Assembly (NCBI GenBank): GCA_963803575.1
Contig: CAWDMW010000002.1
Location: 558,001-622,000 of the forward strand
Direction of reading: 5' to 3'
Length of the DNA stretch: 64,000 nt
Source: CAWDMW01 sp963803575
Lineage (GTDB): Bacteria > Pseudomonadota > Alphaproteobacteria > Rickettsiales > UBA998
This document shows positions 1-8,752 of the stretch, piece after piece (position 1 is the first letter of the stretch; each line of letters starts with the position of its first letter). The notes under the pieces are model-generated. The model worked only from the letters and a program-made list of their open reading frames with translations, was not told the origin of the DNA and did not search any database. The position numbers were made by a program, and so were the translations under genes.

Positions 1-771
1 GGGGGAGGCGCGTTTCACGGCATTTAGAGATGCCTGATCTAACTCCTGATAGCCTGAGGATGTTTCAATAGATTGCATCATCACCACGCCACGCCGGTTG
101 ATACGGATACGCACCACTGTGCGTCCTTGCAAGCCTTTAGGTAGCGAAAAGCCCTGATTCAGGCGGTGGCTGTTAATCCATCCGGAAAGAAGTTGCTCAT
201 ATTTGGTAATCATTTCCTGTATCTGTGCAGAGCTGGCGGAGGAGGCACCGCTTTGCCTGCCTGGCGGGCGGCGTGTAATACTGGAGGACAATGTACCTGC
301 GCGTCGCTGAGGAATGGGTTTGGCACGCGACGGCGAAGTGTAGCGATTGACAGGGCGATTAACCTGACGCGCCGCTGATGTTGACTTAGGCGGGGAAATG
401 ATGGCTGTTGCGGGTGCTGGCTTAGGCTGTTTCTTTGATGGGGTGACAGGCTTGGGATGGTTAGGGTTGAGCATATTGTCGATGCTTTGGGTGACAGGGT
501 CTTTAGGGGTTTCCTCCACCTGACGGGTACGTTGTTTAGCATCTACACCAAAGGCCAGATGTACCTGCTTGGAGAGAGGCACATCTTCGGGGAGTATCAG
601 GAAATACACGAACACCAGCATCATGACATGCATAGATAGTGCCATCCCTATCATAATGCTAAAGGCAGGCACGCCTTTATAGCGATCTGCCGCTTCCTGC
701 GCCAGCTTGCTCAAATGCTCCAGATAATGCGAATTGAAGGTAGCTGGCTTATCAGCCGTCATTTGTTCCAT
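1..771 (-). CDS. TonB-family energy transducer, C-terminus cut by window edge
   Basis: Reading leftward from ATG at 771, the frame stays open to the window edge (257 codons). The product has a short cytoplasmic N-terminus, one membrane segment around residues 33-55, a long Pro/Lys/Arg-rich periplasmic linker, and the start of a TonB C-terminal domain (GRTVVRIRINRRGVV, then YQELDQASLNAVKRASP, the typical end-of-domain signature). TonB proteins couple the inner-membrane proton gradient to outer-membrane receptors, or act as TolA-like envelope proteins. The start codon overlaps the ExbD stop (TAATG), so it is the third gene of an exbD-exbD-tonB operon. No ExbB/TolQ gene lies upstream; it may lie off the left edge or elsewhere. 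Confidence 0.85.
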   Translation of the reverse strand, partial: MEQMTADKPATFNSHYLEHLSKLAQEAADRYKGVPAFSIMIGMALSMHVMMLVFVYFLILPEDVPLSKQVHLAFGVDAKQRTRQVEETPKDPVTQSIDNMLNPNHPKPVTPSKKQPKPAPATAIISPPKSTSAARQVNRPVNRYTSPSRAKPIPQRRAGTLSSSITRRPPGRQSGASSASSAQIQEMITKYEQLLSGWINSHRLNQGFSLPKGLQGRTVVRIRINRRGVVMMQSIETSSGYQELDQASLNAVKRASP

Positions 772-1184
772 TAAGGTTGTTCCGCTGCCAACACAACATC
801 ATGCGCGCCTGCTTTTTCGATAAATCGCATAATCTCAATCAGCTTGACGGCTTCCATGCCGGCATCTGCTTTGATGGTGAAGCGTAATTCCGGATTTTGT
901 CGTAAGCGTGTTTCCACCCACATACGCAAATTATCATGAGAAAACATAATTTCTTCACCGGCTAGTATTTCTTCACGTTTACCAAGCGTGATGATGGCTT
1001 CACCCAGCGCAACGCTACTACTTTGCTCGGATATAGGGATATCAACGGGCAGAATCGTTACAGGTTCAATTTTACCAGCGACAATAAAAAAGATCAGCAT
1101 CAGGAAGATGACATTAATCATCGGCACCAAACCAATTTCGCGTGGTTTCTTACGCGGACGGTCAATCTCTATACGGTGACTCAT
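771..1184 (-). CDS. ExbD/TolR-family biopolymer transport protein
   Basis: 137 residues, the usual length for ExbD/TolR. An N-terminal basic stretch is followed by a single membrane helix (LVPMINVIFLMLIFFIVAG, about residues 18-37) and a periplasmic domain. The helix normally carries the conserved Asp of the family (PLIDVVF); here the equivalent position reads PMINVIF, so Asp is replaced by Asn. In ExbD and TolR this Asp is needed for proton-driven function, so this copy may be a structural or regulatory partner of the Asp-containing paralogue just upstream. It overlaps tonB by one base and follows the other exbD by six bases. Confidence 0.88.
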   Translation of the reverse strand: MSHRIEIDRPRKKPREIGLVPMINVIFLMLIFFIVAGKIEPVTILPVDIPISEQSSSVALGEAIITLGKREEILAGEEIMFSHDNLRMWVETRLRQNPELRFTIKADAGMEAVKLIEIMRFIEKAGAHDVVLAAEQP

Positions 1185-1190
1185 ATCTTC

Positions 1191-1625
1191 TTACTCCTGC
1201 TTTTGCCAGTGCGATACTGTAACGTCTTTCCCGCCGGAACGTTTAATCATGTCCAGTATGTCCACCAGCATCTGGACGGTAACGCGATTATCGCATTGGA
1301 TGGTCATGCTTGCGTCCGGGGTGCGGGTAAATAACACGTCAAGCTGGTCTTCAAGTTGCCCAAAATAGACCAGCCGGTCATTGAGAAATGCGGCACCATT
1401 ACCCAGCAATACCAGTTGCTGAAGGGTGCTGTCTTGTGGTGCGGTTGTTTCTGTTGCCGGTGCATCATCTAAAACCCCTAGTTTGAGAGCTTCAATATCC
1501 ACATAACGTGTGGTGAGAATAAAGAATACCATCAACAAAAACACAACATCAATAAGTGGTGTCATGGGGATGGCGCGAGTTGAGCGTGGGTTGCGTTCAA
1601 TAGGGATCATAAGCATCTTAACCAT
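1191..1625 (-). CDS. ExbD/TolR-family biopolymer transport protein
   Basis: About 144 residues, first gene of the leftward exbD-exbD-tonB operon. It has an N-terminal cytoplasmic stretch, a membrane helix with the canonical MTPLIDVVFLLMVFFI motif including the proton-path Asp, and a periplasmic domain. Several in-frame ATG codons lie at 1625, 1616 and 1610 and none has a clear ribosome-binding site; 1625 is used here. Together with the downstream Asp-to-Asn copy it may form a mixed ExbD dimer around an ExbB pentamer, which is inference because no exbB is visible. Confidence 0.88.
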   Translation of the reverse strand: MVKMLMIPIERNPRSTRAIPMTPLIDVVFLLMVFFILTTRYVDIEALKLGVLDDAPATETTAPQDSTLQQLVLLGNGAAFLNDRLVYFGQLEDQLDVLFTRTPDASMTIQCDNRVTVQMLVDILDMIKRSGGKDVTVSHWQKQE

Positions 1626-1768
1626 TAACAAAGAATGAGATAACTTACAAGTCGCAAATGATTGTCCCTACATTCTTGATGAATAAGAGGACGCTACCTG
1701 TCTATAGTACTTGCCTACTATGTCAAAGAGGTTGCATTACTGTATATTTCATGGTTTGTGTTACTGTT

Positions 1769-2188
1769 ATGAGATACCCTTTTGCTGTGACGGTGGCTAG
1801 TTTAACCGTGTTTGCGTTCATCGCGTTTGTTTTGTTGTCTGGAGAATGGAATCTGGGCAATGCTAATGCCTCGTCTAACGTCATGCATATTGATACGGTA
1901 CGGGTTCATTGCCCTTTTGCCGCAAGTGATGCCATAGATGATTTGCCCGTGCATCTGGCGTTTACGCGGGCGGTGCAATCTGTATGTAACGGACGCCCGA
2001 ATTGTCAGATAGATACACCTGCATTGCAGGGTGACAAAGATATTTTCCCCAATTGTTCGGAAGAATGGATTGTGCATTTTTATTGCCATCCGCAAGAGGA
2101 AGCCTATCCTGTGCTGAAAGGTGAAGCGCATCGTGCCTTTCTCTATGAAGGACAACGTGCTATGGTAGGGTGTAGCCATATGGAGTAG
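1769..2188 (+). CDS. Hypothetical membrane-anchored periplasmic protein, Cys-rich
   Basis: About 139 residues from ATG 1769 (the frame stays open further upstream, but the hydrophobic segment starts just after this ATG). Residues 5-25 form a signal-anchor helix; the rest is soluble and contains six cysteines (HCPF, VCNG, NCQI, NCSE, YCHP, GCSH), which suggests disulfide bonds in the periplasm. I recognise no family. The gene 2197-2862 starts 8 bases after its stop and also encodes a membrane-anchored protein with periplasmic cysteines, so the two probably form an operon and may act together. It is divergent from the exbD operon. Confidence 0.6.
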   Translation: MRYPFAVTVASLTVFAFIAFVLLSGEWNLGNANASSNVMHIDTVRVHCPFAASDAIDDLPVHLAFTRAVQSVCNGRPNCQIDTPALQGDKDIFPNCSEEWIVHFYCHPQEEAYPVLKGEAHRAFLYEGQRAMVGCSHME

Positions 2189-2196
2189 ATGAAGAC

Positions 2197-2862
2197 ATGG
2201 AACATAGCGCCCTACTATATGACGGCCTGGCTTTACTGGATACATTGGTGTATCTGAAGTGGGGTGCACTGGCGGTTGTGACGATGTTATTTTTCTATGC
2301 GCTTCGTAAGCAAAACAGACAATACCGTGAAACAGCTTATGGTTATCCTGCTGCTTCGGCCATGGCAGATATGGCACGCGCCGTTATGGTGCGGGGATAT
2401 GTGGTGGCGTGGTTATGGGTCATGCTTATGCTATTAATTATCTACCGCGATATTGAAAATACCGCATATCATGCTTATACGCAAAGCACTGTGCCGTCAG
2501 TAACCTATGAACAGCCCACTATAGCTTCCCCTGTTGCGACGCAGCAGGATATGACGGTTACCCCCGCCTATCAGGATAATACGATAGATAGTATTAAGGC
2601 ATCTTACGAAGATGCGCTGGTGAGTTACATGATTTTGAAACGCTGTAAGGTTGCCGGGCAAAAAGATTATGAAATGCTTTATAGTGCGCTCACCCGATCG
2701 CTGGAACGCTATGATCGCACCGGCACCATGACGCATAACGTCATTACGGCTGCAACAGGGACGTATCATTCACTGTATCATGATGTGCCATGCAATCAGG
2801 AATATCTGGTGAATGTCCAGCGTAGTTTGAAAGAGTTTCTCAAAGGCATTGAAACGCCTTAA
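2197..2862 (+). CDS. Hypothetical inner-membrane protein, two membrane segments
   Basis: 221 residues. Two membrane helices are visible at about residues 20-38 and 66-86, with a basic loop between them (RKQNRQYRE), then a roughly 130-residue C-terminal domain rich in Tyr and Thr with two cysteines (KRCKV, VPCNQE). With both termini on the same side, the C-terminal domain could be periplasmic, matching its Cys-containing partner encoded 8 bases upstream. No family recognised. The 3' end overlaps by four bases the end of the convergent tail-protein gene at 2859. Confidence 0.6.
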   Translation: MEHSALLYDGLALLDTLVYLKWGALAVVTMLFFYALRKQNRQYRETAYGYPAASAMADMARAVMVRGYVVAWLWVMLMLLIIYRDIENTAYHAYTQSTVPSVTYEQPTIASPVATQQDMTVTPAYQDNTIDSIKASYEDALVSYMILKRCKVAGQKDYEMLYSALTRSLERYDRTGTMTHNVITAATGTYHSLYHDVPCNQEYLVNVQRSLKEFLKGIETP

Positions 2863-3275
2863 CGTAAAGCAACCGTTCCGCTGCTGTGGAGGGTGCTTCG
2901 GTAACGTATTGCATCACGTAATGCAGCTTGATGCTCAAAGGTGATGATATGCGCCGTGCTTTCCCATAGTAGGGTTGTTAGTCTCTCGCAGCGTAAGAGA
3001 AATGACTGGCCTGAGAAAGCATATTGTTGCAATAGTGCATCACCTGCATCATCTTGCTGAATACCTTCCAGTTCTACAATAAGCCGCGCGCGGCCAGATG
3101 CCTGGGAAGGGTAGCTATGCCATGCACTATCGCTGATATGTATATGTGGAGTAGGGCGGTGTTGCAATGTGTAAGAGGTAACACGTACCCCCTGCAACGA
3201 TTGAAACAGGCTGATCGTTTGATTCTGGTGATCGCTGATGGAAAGGGTCATATCCTGACCGCTATAAACTGACAT
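2859..3275 (-). CDS. GTA/phage major tail protein-like
   Basis: 138 residues with the layout of the TP901-1-type major tail protein found as gene 9 of Rhodobacter-type gene transfer agents: an early GQDMTLSI motif (compare GKDMLLKI), a central region ending in ASGRARLIVELEGIQQDD, and a final beta-rich segment (YAFSGQSFLLRC). The family forms the tail tube. It is the last of four tightly packed leftward genes whose order (connector, adaptor, completion protein, tail protein) equals GTA genes 6-9. Divergence from the canonical sequence is high and no downstream tail genes follow, so function is uncertain. Confidence 0.6.
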   Translation of the reverse strand: MSVYSGQDMTLSISDHQNQTISLFQSLQGVRVTSYTLQHRPTPHIHISDSAWHSYPSQASGRARLIVELEGIQQDDAGDALLQQYAFSGQSFLLRCERLTTLLWESTAHIITFEHQAALRDAIRYRSTLHSSGTVALR

Positions 3276-3300
3276 AAGGATTCTTAAAATAAGTGGTTGA

Positions 3301-3717
3301 TTACGTAAGTGATACTGGCTGACATTGTGCGCGGTATTGCATGGTTGTGCGTTTGGTAACGGTGTCTGGCAAGATGCGTTGATTCATGCTTTCATGCTTC
3401 CATGCCACTAAATGTAGAGATGAAGAAGACAGGACTGTTTGAGTTAGGCGCTCATCTATTATCTGGATAATAGACATAATGTCACGCTGGCTGCTACCTT
3501 GCGTCCATAGATGTAACAGGTAGTTTGCTTCATATAATGGCAGTGACTGTCCGGAGATATCCTGCGCGTTTTCCTGTTCTATAGTGAAGTACGGAAATAT
3601 GGTGGCAGAGGGCACATAGTCAAATATCCCGCTAATTAGTGCCGTCAAAGGAGTGTGAGCGCCCAGCTCTTGCATAATATGTTGGCGAAGATGATGCAGG
3701 GTGATGCAAAGCGTCAT
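3301..3717 (-). CDS. DUF3168-type tail completion protein-like (GTA gene 8-like)
   Basis: 138 residues from ATG 3717, which overlaps the stop of the preceding gene as ATGA (an upstream in-frame start at 3744 is less likely). The pattern HHLRQHIMQELGAHTPLTALISGIFDYVP resembles DUF3168 proteins, where an N-terminal helix and a LxxGIFD..P motif precede a beta domain; these act in tail completion or the head-tail joint. Assignment rests on that motif plus position between the adaptor and the major tail protein. Confidence 0.55.
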   Translation of the reverse strand: MTLCITLHHLRQHIMQELGAHTPLTALISGIFDYVPSATIFPYFTIEQENAQDISGQSLPLYEANYLLHLWTQGSSQRDIMSIIQIIDERLTQTVLSSSSLHLVAWKHESMNQRILPDTVTKRTTMQYRAQCQPVSLT

Positions 3718-4058
3718 ACAGAAACCTCCCGACGAATACGGCATTGCATAATGTGCTCGTATCCGCTGTCAGGTACAATGCCTTCAATATGCCAGTATTC
3801 TCCTTCAATGACGCAACGCATTGCAGAGGTCAGGGTATGGGGAGAGCGAATCATCAATATGGCGCGCATGGACGGACGACGTTGCATGGCGTGGCTTGTC
3901 TCATTCGACACAACACAACGATGCAGATATGCCCAGATATGGGTATGTAGTTCCCACTCAATAAAGGTGCTTCCGCTGTCGTCTAAACGATGTTGCGGAG
4001 ACTCAATACGGATATAACGGTTAAGTAATCCTGCATGAAAGCCAGATAGCGTACTCAT
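3714..4058 (-). CDS. Phage head-tail adaptor-like protein (GTA gene 7-like)
   Basis: 114 residues, matching the usual length of phage head-tail adaptors. The N-terminal pattern (LLNRYIRIESPQHRLDDSGSTFIEWELHTHIWAYL) follows the family's typical hydrophobic beta strand, 'D..G....W' and 'vWA.v' sequence. It overlaps both neighbours by ATGA junctions, indicating translational coupling. Supported mainly by pattern and gene order. Confidence 0.55.
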   Translation of the reverse strand: MSTLSGFHAGLLNRYIRIESPQHRLDDSGSTFIEWELHTHIWAYLHRCVVSNETSHAMQRRPSMRAILMIRSPHTLTSAMRCVIEGEYWHIEGIVPDSGYEHIMQCRIRREVSV

Positions 4059-4603
4059 ATGCGTAACTCTTTGCGGGTATTGTACATCGCTTTGCTATAG
4101 GCAGGAATGGCTACATTGCCGCTGCGCTGATCGTAACAGGCGGCCATATGTGTCATCATGGCTTGTCGCATGTTTGCGCTATCATGCAAAGAAACAGTGC
4201 TGGTATAGGTAACCTCCAATGTGGTGCAGGGTGTGATTAACACGTCAATGGATAAGGTGCGTTGCTGGCTTAACTGATAGTCAGTGGCGGCAATGATGTT
4301 CGTGTTTAGTAAATCATCAGTGTATCGCACGTCATCCACAGATAAGACAGGTGCCATGGGAAGATGAAGCTTCGTACGTGGCGTATCATAACATGCCTGC
4401 CATTGTTGCTGGGTCAGAGATTGCCCAAGATAATCTTCAGCGTAGAGACGAACTGCACAGATTAACTGGCTGATAAGGATATCATCCTGCGTGTGATCAA
4501 TACGTAAATAAAGTTTTGCTTCGGCCAGACTAAAAGGTTCTGCATCTGCGGCACCAATACGGTGCAATGTTTGATAAGGGGTAGTCGTGTGCATCAGTAT
4601 CAT
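4055..4603 (-). CDS. Phage head-tail connector (phiE125 gp8 / GTA gene 6-like)
   Basis: 182 residues. The segment EPFSLAEAKLYLRIDHTQDDILISQLICAVRLYAEDYLG is typical of the gp6/phiE125 gp8 connector family (leucine-rich 'EaK.hLRid...dD..i..lI.aAR...E...g'), which forms the ring joining capsid and tail. It is the first gene of the four-gene block. Start could be 4603 or 4594. No capsid, portal or terminase gene lies upstream; the next gene is an unrelated, divergently oriented pilin-like gene. Confidence 0.72.
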   Translation of the reverse strand: MILMHTTTPYQTLHRIGAADAEPFSLAEAKLYLRIDHTQDDILISQLICAVRLYAEDYLGQSLTQQQWQACYDTPRTKLHLPMAPVLSVDDVRYTDDLLNTNIIAATDYQLSQQRTLSIDVLITPCTTLEVTYTSTVSLHDSANMRQAMMTHMAACYDQRSGNVAIPAYSKAMYNTRKELRI

Positions 4604-4723
4604 ATCCTATAGCGTTCATGATGTTTCTATGATGCACAATGCCTTATCCGGCTTATTGCCGGAAGAGTAAGTCCAATACAAAAGTTAGTGTTCTATTAGA
4701 AAATATTTGTTATTATTTTAACT

Positions 4724-5518
4724 ATGAAATTTTTATGTTGTATCGATAGTTTTGGCAGTGCTAACAAAGGTTTTACACTAGTCGAATTATCTATTATATT
4801 AGTTATCATGGGGTTGCTATCCTCGGCAGTAGTTACAGGACAACATCTTATACACGCGTCGGAATTACGCAGTATTTCAGTGGAATATGATCAGTACCGA
4901 ACTGCCGTCATAACCTTCAAAGAAAAGTATTTTTCTCTGCCTGGAGATATTCCTAATGCTACAGCCTTTTGGGGAATTGCTGCTGGTAATGGCAGTAATA
5001 ATGCGTGCATTCATGCAGTGCATGAAGGTCGTGAAACATGTAATGGGAATGGAGATGGCAGCATTTCGGGTACATTTATGTCAGAAAGTCAAAGGACTTG
5101 GCAGCACATGTCAAATGCAAGCATTATACCAGGATCTTATTCTGGAGGAGATAAAGATAATGTTCCTTATCAAATAGGATTGTTACCAGGGTACAATATG
5201 CCTGAATCCAAATACAGTGGGGCAAATAATTTTTGGTGGCTTCGACACGGAAGTAATGCTGGTAGCAGTACTAGTTTTTTTGTGCCATCTGCGAATTATC
5301 TTGAATTAAACGAAGGTTTGATACCCGAAGATGCATGGAATATTGATCAGAAATTAGATGATGGTGTGCCAAATACCGGTACACTGATGGCTTCAAAAGG
5401 ATCGTCGGTATCACCCTGTACCGATAAAGCAGGAGTTACTCCTTCAAATGATTCCAGCGCTCAATATAGCTTGGATTATATCGAGCGCGCGTGTTTTATT
5501 AGCTTTAAAATGCAATAA
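4724..5518 (+). CDS. Prepilin-like protein with type IV N-terminal methylation motif
   Basis: 264 residues. A short basic leader ends in the prepilin peptidase motif GFTLVELSIILVIMGLL (Gly at -1, Phe at +1, Glu at +5) around residues 17-33, followed by the long hydrophobic helix of type IV pilins and pseudopilins. The mature domain begins with a YDQYRTAVITFKEKYFSLPGDIPNA motif, then a Gly/Ser/Asn-rich region and four cysteines. No pilus or type II secretion genes adjoin it, so assembly machinery must be encoded elsewhere. The gene is visibly more AT-rich than its neighbours, which fits horizontal acquisition. Confidence 0.8.
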   Translation: MKFLCCIDSFGSANKGFTLVELSIILVIMGLLSSAVVTGQHLIHASELRSISVEYDQYRTAVITFKEKYFSLPGDIPNATAFWGIAAGNGSNNACIHAVHEGRETCNGNGDGSISGTFMSESQRTWQHMSNASIIPGSYSGGDKDNVPYQIGLLPGYNMPESKYSGANNFWWLRHGSNAGSSTSFFVPSANYLELNEGLIPEDAWNIDQKLDDGVPNTGTLMASKGSSVSPCTDKAGVTPSNDSSAQYSLDYIERACFISFKMQ

Positions 5519-5555
5519 AGCATTAGGGTTTTAAGTGCTAATTAAGAAAGTTTGA

Positions 5556-7282
5556 TTAGAACTTATATCCAAGCCTAAAAATAAAGCGTGGGTTTTTCTC
5601 ATGTCCGGTAATCGGATTGTCAACGGGCTTTGTCAATGGCCATGCAACGGCAATATCGGCTGTTGTTGCTATATCATGGGTGAAGCGTGTGCCAACGCCT
5701 ACGGAAGACGCGGAGATAGTATTGCCAATTGCTCCTTTATTCCAGACACGCCCAATATCATAAAACGCATAAGGGACGGTTTGTAGTGTGTTGCTCACGT
5801 AAGGCAGCCCATAATATTGTAGCTCAACACTTGCCGCTACTCCCTGATCGCCAATAATTTCAGATGGATCATAGGCGCGTCCGAAGCGTTGCCCCCCATA
5901 CCCGAATTCTTCCGAAGATGCCAGTGGAGCAGAGGCAATCTGTCCGGCTAGTGACGTACTCATAACAACATCATCACTGATGGCTTGTTGACGGAGGTAG
6001 GAGAGATTTAGTCGTGTAAATGATGGGTCTGCATTGGCACGAGACAGGTTAGCATCTCCTTTATCGTTACTGCCAAGTATATCAATACCTTGCGTAACAG
6101 AACCTGTGAGGTAATTATACCCATCCCACGTATCACTGGTATCATAGCTCAAATCTATGCTGAGCGTTCGGATTCTGTCACGTGTTAACGGGTTGTCACC
6201 GAGTATATCCCCATTACTGTTACGACCAGCCAGTTTAAGGCTGGCAACCAGATTTTCCTGACGTTGCCGAATTATCTGATATTTTAGTGCAGCGGAGATA
6301 TCAACGACTTCACTGCTAATATCACTTGGTGACAGGGTTGACCCCGGGTGTGCTTCCACATAGCTGGCAGAGAGGTCTATAGTAATATCCGTATAGACGG
6401 GAATCTGGTGATAAACACCGCCATACGCCAGCTCCCCTGTTTGCGATGTCAAAGCACCGTAAATATTGGTGCGTTGAAGTGGTATATAGCTGCCACGATG
6501 CGATACAGATAATTGATAAGGCCCTAAAAAGCGTGATCCATAATTATCAAAGTTTATATTGGTTACAGCTGTTTCAGCATCTCGTTTTGCTAAGCGTAAC
6601 GCTACCGCACCGTCTTCCCCCCCAGTATCGGCTCTAACGTACCAGATACCCGAATACCGGGCAGATCGTTCAGGCGTAAAATAAATGACTCGAGTTGACG
6701 AGAAGTGATGGGCTGTTTCTGCTTTATTCTGGCGATATAACGATGAATGAGGGAATGGTCTGCAATATCATCCCCATATATTACGTCACCAATATAACCT
6801 TCCACAATATGGATACGTGCTTCGCCATCGGCTATTTCCTGTGCCGGTACGTAAGCGCGAGAAAGAAAGTATCCTTTTTCATGATAGTAAGCCGTAATAT
6901 CATCGGCGATTTGCCATAATACGGATAAGGTTTGCGGTGTATTTAAGTAAGGTACATATACCTGATGAATATCATCATCGGTTAGCACGTTGTTTCCCTG
7001 CAATATGATAGAAGAGAAGCTTGCTGCTATGGTATCTGTTCCCTCTGGTGCATTATCTGATGCAGAACGGCTCGTTTTAGGTGTGGCTGCTGGAGGAACC
7101 TCAGCTTGAGGGGGGCTGAATGTTTCGGAAGGAGCAATACGATTTGCGTCTGCTGATCCTGGTAATGTTTGTGCGTATGTGTTTGAGCAGCCCAAGTGGC
7201 TTGAGAAAGCTGCGATGCAGCAAACATAGAGTAAGTGCTTTACGGAAGCAAAGCGAAAGGAGTTTGATGTGCACGCGTACAT
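5556..7282 (-). pseudogene. Two-partner secretion transporter (TpsB/ShlB-type), frameshifted at a G7 tract
   Basis: Two leftward reading frames together make one TpsB outer-membrane transporter. The first (start about 7282, to the TAG at 6602) has a signal peptide ending near TYAQ, a Pro-rich linker and POTRA-type segments (GNNVLTDDDI, YYHEKGYFLSRAYVPAQ, GEARIHIVEGYIGDV, LNDLPGI). The second (5556-6452 and upstream in the same frame) has beta-barrel strands, a GGQRFGRAYDPSEI motif and a C-terminal FRLGYKF. Adding one G to the seven-G run at 6617-6623 (written as C on the + strand) joins them into about 575 residues, normal for TpsB. No TpsA exoprotein partner is seen nearby. Confidence 0.75.
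6617..6623. other. Homopolymer at the tpsB frameshift
   Basis: Seven consecutive C residues on the + strand (G on the coding strand). The frame upstream ends at a TAG 15 bases after the run; the frame reached by one extra base continues as LGGEDGAVALRLAKRDAE and stays open to the barrel domain. This is where a slipped-strand, phase-variable switch or a sequencing indel would sit. Confidence 0.7.
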
Positions 7283-7617
7283 TTCTAATGAAGTATAGCC
7301 ATGAATCTGTGCAATGATTGATGGAAAATCCAGCCATTGTTTTAAAAACGTCATGTTTCATTGTTAGATGTTGCATGTTGGTAACAAATAATTGATTCAA
7401 TACATATGGTAACCAGCGTATATTGACGCTAATTAATACCATAGCGTGCTGTATTTATCGCAACCTGTTGTTTTCTCTATGCTCTACAACACGCCTTAAA
7501 GTAGTATTTGGCATGCATAAAGTAATGCAATATGAGATAGATGCTACTTTATTATCTCATTCGTCAAGGCCAACTTTTTTACCCATTTTAAGAATATTTC
7601 ATGCTAAGTTAGGCCGC
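7283..7617. other. Divergent intergenic region between tpsB and the PhnP-like gene
   Basis: About 335 AT-rich bases without a convincing gene. It must hold the divergent promoters of the two flanking genes. I see small inverted repeats (AGCGT...ACGCT near 7417-7432 and ATGAGATA...TATCTCAT near 7530-7560) but no clear -35/-10 pair or RNA gene. Confidence 0.4.
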
Positions 7618-8397
7618 ATGAAGTTAACGATTTTAGGATGTGGAGCCTCGGCAGGAGTCCCTGTTATTGGTTGCGAGTGCGATGTATGTTCCAGCACAGA
7701 TGTTAGAAACAAGCGGCAACGCGCCTCTGTTTTGCTTGAAACCAATACAGGTAAGCAAATTCTGGTTGATGCCACCCCTGATCTGCGTCAGCAAGCGTTG
7801 CGGCATGGTTTGTCTACCATTGATGCCCTGATTATCACGCATGCCCATGCAGATCATTGTCATGGTTTGGATGACGTTCGGCCATTTAATTATCACCGCC
7901 AAAGCGCCATTGATCTCTATGCAGATGCTCACACAATGCAGGAATTGCAGCACCGGTTTAATTATATCTTCCGCCCTCATAAACCGGGCATTGGATGGTA
8001 TAAGCCGGAATTTGTCTGTCACACGCTGGATGAACAGCGGTTGGATCACGAGATTGCCGGAGAAACCATCCAGATTATTCCGCAAACGCACGGACGCATT
8101 ACCACGCTTGGCATACGCGCGGGCGATATTGCTTACTCGACGGATGTGAATCACTTAAGTGATGAGGCATTTGACGCGCTGCGAGGTGTGAAAGTCTGGG
8201 TGGTGGATTGCCTGCGTTATACACCAGCACCTACACACGCGCATCTGGAACTGACGCTAGAGTGGATTGAGCGTGTTAAACCGCAACGTGCGATCCTGAC
8301 GCATATGTCGCATGAGTTAGACTATCATCGCTTGCAAGCTGAAACGCCAGATCATGTGGATGTTGCTTATGATGGGATGGTGATTGAGGTGCCTTAA
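7618..8397 (+). CDS. MBL-fold metal-dependent hydrolase, PhnP/YcbX-like
   Basis: 259 residues from ATG 7618; longer upstream translation lacks family similarity. The N-terminus (LTILGCGASAGVPVIGCECDVC) is typical of PhnP-like phosphodiesterases, including a Cys cluster (GCECDVC) that binds a structural metal. The metallo-beta-lactamase motif THAHADH sits at residues 74-80 (His75, His77, Asp79, His80), with further ligands in TDVNH and LTHMSH. In alphaproteobacteria the family often follows a TatD-type nuclease; here tatA follows 42 bases downstream. Confidence 0.88.
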   Translation: MKLTILGCGASAGVPVIGCECDVCSSTDVRNKRQRASVLLETNTGKQILVDATPDLRQQALRHGLSTIDALIITHAHADHCHGLDDVRPFNYHRQSAIDLYADAHTMQELQHRFNYIFRPHKPGIGWYKPEFVCHTLDEQRLDHEIAGETIQIIPQTHGRITTLGIRAGDIAYSTDVNHLSDEAFDALRGVKVWVVDCLRYTPAPTHAHLELTLEWIERVKPQRAILTHMSHELDYHRLQAETPDHVDVAYDGMVIEVP

Positions 8398-8439
8398 TTT
8401 TTGCTGGACGGTTAAAGAGAAAATCCGTATGCTTGCCCT

Positions 8440-8640
8440 ATGAGTTTTGGCATCTGGCAGATGGCACTGATTGTGCTTGTAGTACTGATCCTGTTTGGGG
8501 CAGGGCGGCTGCCGCGTGTTATGGGTGATTTGGGAAAGGGTATTCGTTCGCTAAAAGATGGCTTGAAAGAAGATGATACCCCTGTTATCGAGCCTACAGA
8601 GCACGCCAAGTCACACGATGATTCGTCAAATACGCGTTAA
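8440..8640 (+). CDS. tatA: Sec-independent translocase subunit TatA
   Basis: 66 residues with the TatA plan: a short N-terminus (SFGIWQ), one membrane helix (about residues 6-20), the FGAGRLP hinge, an amphipathic helix (MGDLGKGIRSLKDGLKE) and an acidic, hydrophilic tail. TatA oligomers form the export path for folded twin-arginine substrates. tatB and tatC, which usually follow, are not here: the next gene is a lipoprotein. It lies between the PhnP-like gene and that lipoprotein, all rightward. Confidence 0.93.
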   Translation: MSFGIWQMALIVLVVLILFGAGRLPRVMGDLGKGIRSLKDGLKEDDTPVIEPTEHAKSHDDSSNTR

Positions 8641-8752
8641 GTATCTATCTGACTATTGTATAAAAGCATCACAGCAATAATACTTGCATGTCAGACGACT
8701 TAATGGTACGATTATTCACCAATTATTTATATTCTACAGGAATCCCGCTTTT

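Noticed and set aside
210..639. Short frames on both strands across the first 640 bases
   Set aside because: They are shadows of the TonB-type gene, whose frame is open from 771 to the left edge.
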